Assembly (NCBI RefSeq): GCF_000236565.1 | Contig: NZ_AHAM01000168.1 | Coordinates: forward strand, 1 to 63,242 | Direction of reading: 5' to 3' | DNA: 63,242 nucleotides | DNA from: Mesorhizobium alhagi CCNWXJ12-2 | GTDB lineage: Bacteria; Pseudomonadota; Alphaproteobacteria; Rhizobiales; Rhizobiaceae | In this document: piece after piece, positions 62,127-63,242 of the stretch | Position numbering within the stretch: position 1 is the first letter of the stretch | Layout: the number at the start of each line of letters is the position of its first letter | Position numbers and translations under genes: made by a program | Notes under the pieces: model-generated | What the model was told of the DNA's origin: nothing | The model's input: only the letters and a program-made list of their open reading frames with translations | Database searches by the model: none

Positions 62127-63218
62127 GTGCCTTTTTCTGCTTCCTTCGAAGACCACCCTGTCATCGAGCGCGCCCTGCGGGTGCGCCAGAATCCAATTGC
62201 AGCCTATGGCATGGCCGTAGCTGCCGTCGCCGTTGCGACGCTGGCGCGCTGGGCTCTTGACGGGCAAATGGTCGAGGGCGTTCCGTTTATCCTATACTTC
62301 CCTGCCATCATCATTGCGACCCTCGTTGGAGGCTTTTGGCCTGGATTGCTCGCTACCGCCCTGTCTACGGCCGCCGCTTTGTATTTTTTCCTTCCGCCAC
62401 TGTTCGGTCCGGAGTTCGACCAGCGCGGGGCTGTTTCTCTGCTGTTGTTCATTGTGATGTCCGGAATAAACGTGACCATCGTTGCGCTGCTGGACTCGGC
62501 TGTGGAGCGCGTCATGCGACAGGTACAAAGCGTACGCGTTCTTTTCGACTCCGCGCCGGCTGGCCTCGTGGTCGTGGACCAACAGGGTTTGATCACGCTC
62601 GTTAACGGCAGTGCGGAAAAGCAATTTGGTTACGACCGACGGGAACTCGTGGGAAGGAACATCGAGGTCTTGTTGCCCCTCGCAGAAGTCGCCCAGCATC
62701 GCGAGGCACGAGAGGTGTTCCTGCGAAAGCCTACGGCACGCGCAATGGGGGCCGGGCGAGATCTAAGCGGTCGGCGCAAAGACGGAAGCGAGTTTCCTGT
62801 CGAGATTGGCCTCAATCCTGTCGGCCGAAAAGGTTGGGTTGCCGTGTTGGCCACCATCATTGATATATCCGACCGGAAGAAGGTGCAGGAAAGTCAGAAT
62901 CTCATCGTTCGCGAGTTGCACCACCGGACACAAAACCTGTTTGCCGTGTTCCAGGCCATCGCATCCCGCACCATCGACGAAAGTAAGACGGCGGCGGAAA
63001 TAAAGGATGTCTTGAAGGGTCGGATCCAGGCACTCGCGAGGGCATATTCCATTGCTGAGGATTCTGGCTGGGAAGGCGTGTCGCTTACCGCAATGCTGGA
63101 CCGAGAACTCGCCGGATTCTCTAGCGGCGTGAAGATCGACGGGTGTGATGTCACGCTTAGTCCATCGGCCGCCCAGCAATTCGCGCTCATCATCCATGAG
63201 CTAGTGGTTCCCGCCTGA
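62127..63218 (+). CDS. HWE-family sensor histidine kinase, truncated in the N box
   Basis: A 363-aa sensor. DUF4118-like membrane region with four helices (about 25-125), PAS domain (about 135-250; FDSAPAGLVVVDQQGLI), then the HWE dimerisation segment IVRELHHRTQNLFAVF with phospho-acceptor His266. The frame ends at QFALIIHELVVPA just where the N box HELVTNA should begin the ATP-binding domain. The normal continuation (N, G1 and G2 boxes, roughly 100 residues) is absent, so it cannot autophosphorylate as read. GTG 62127 has GTCGGGGG upstream. A recombination or insertion junction near 63205 is likely. Confidence 0.88.
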   Translation: MPFSASFEDHPVIERALRVRQNPIAAYGMAVAAVAVATLARWALDGQMVEGVPFILYFPAIIIATLVGGFWPGLLATALSTAAALYFFLPPLFGPEFDQRGAVSLLLFIVMSGINVTIVALLDSAVERVMRQVQSVRVLFDSAPAGLVVVDQQGLITLVNGSAEKQFGYDRRELVGRNIEVLLPLAEVAQHREAREVFLRKPTARAMGAGRDLSGRRKDGSEFPVEIGLNPVGRKGWVAVLATIIDISDRKKVQESQNLIVRELHHRTQNLFAVFQAIASRTIDESKTAAEIKDVLKGRIQALARAYSIAEDSGWEGVSLTAMLDRELAGFSSGVKIDGCDVTLSPSAAQQFALIIHELVVPA

Positions 63219-63242
63219 CATAAGAATCCAATCAGAGATTCC

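Overview
The window reads as a chromosomal segment of a high-GC alphaproteobacterium of the Rhizobiales, most like Mesorhizobium or a related Phyllobacteriaceae. The signs are the rplM-rpsI pair with argC close by, a type 2 CtaA heme A synthase divergent from a DUF2842 gene, a TGA-N9-TCA iron-responsive operator, a DUF1127 protein, an HWE-type histidine kinase, and a long palindromic intergenic repeat of a kind common in rhizobia. Genus assignment is inference. About 63 protein genes and one tRNA gene are supported.

Layout. 1-6.2 kb: a lower-GC orphan gene, tdh, then a MarR regulator divergent from a homogentisate operon (hmgA, a metallo-beta-lactamase-fold hydrolase, a fumarylacetoacetate hydrolase, a DinB-fold protein). 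6.5-7 kb: tRNA-Pro(GGG) and a KTSC protein. 7-15.2 kb: exopolysaccharide genes (O-antigen ligase-like protein, sugar-phosphate transferase, glycosyltransferase and export lipoprotein on the minus strand; a Wzz-type co-polymerase on the plus strand; a CelD-like acetyltransferase). 15.5-23.7 kb: amidase, DUF2842, ctaA, an APH(6)-like kinase, argC, speB, a periplasmic glycerophosphodiesterase, a palindromic repeat, and rpsI/rplM. 24-27.2 kb: OsmC, methyltransferase, thioesterase, crotonase and VOC genes. 27.4-33 kb: an alternative aa3-type oxidase operon (subunit II with a cytochrome c domain, fused subunits I and III, a small membrane protein, CtaG, triheme cytochrome c). 33-38.5 kb: DUF1127, LysR, a UvrD-like helicase with a DUF2161 nuclease-like partner, and a methyltransferase. 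38.6-41.6 kb: a ferric-siderophore ABC importer behind an IRO box. 41.7-47.7 kb: LysR, class III CoA-transferase, HMG-CoA-lyase-like enzyme and a TRAP transporter. 47.9-49.2 kb: an ECF41 sigma factor and its carboxymuconolactone-decarboxylase-like partner. 49.4-58.5 kb: a sugar oxidation locus (two unrecognised proteins, enolase-superfamily dehydratase, GntR, SDR dehydrogenase, SMP-30 lactonase, ABC sugar importer). 58.7-63.2 kb: an ABC exporter, a degenerate HtrA-like protein and a truncated sensor kinase.

Most genes belong to small substrate-specific modules, each with its own regulator. Observations most worth checking: the homogentisate operon has no maiA but carries a DinB-fold protein that could replace it; the sugar locus couples two unknown cytoplasmic proteins to a dehydratase; rplM has a terminator-like hairpin at the very start of its predicted transcript; the subunit II oxidase gene has no ATG, GTG or TTG start ahead of its lipobox; the HtrA-like protein and the kinase-like domain of the co-polymerase have both lost their catalytic residues; the ECF41 module has an exact match to the published ECF41 promoter; and the terminal sensor kinase breaks off inside its N box.
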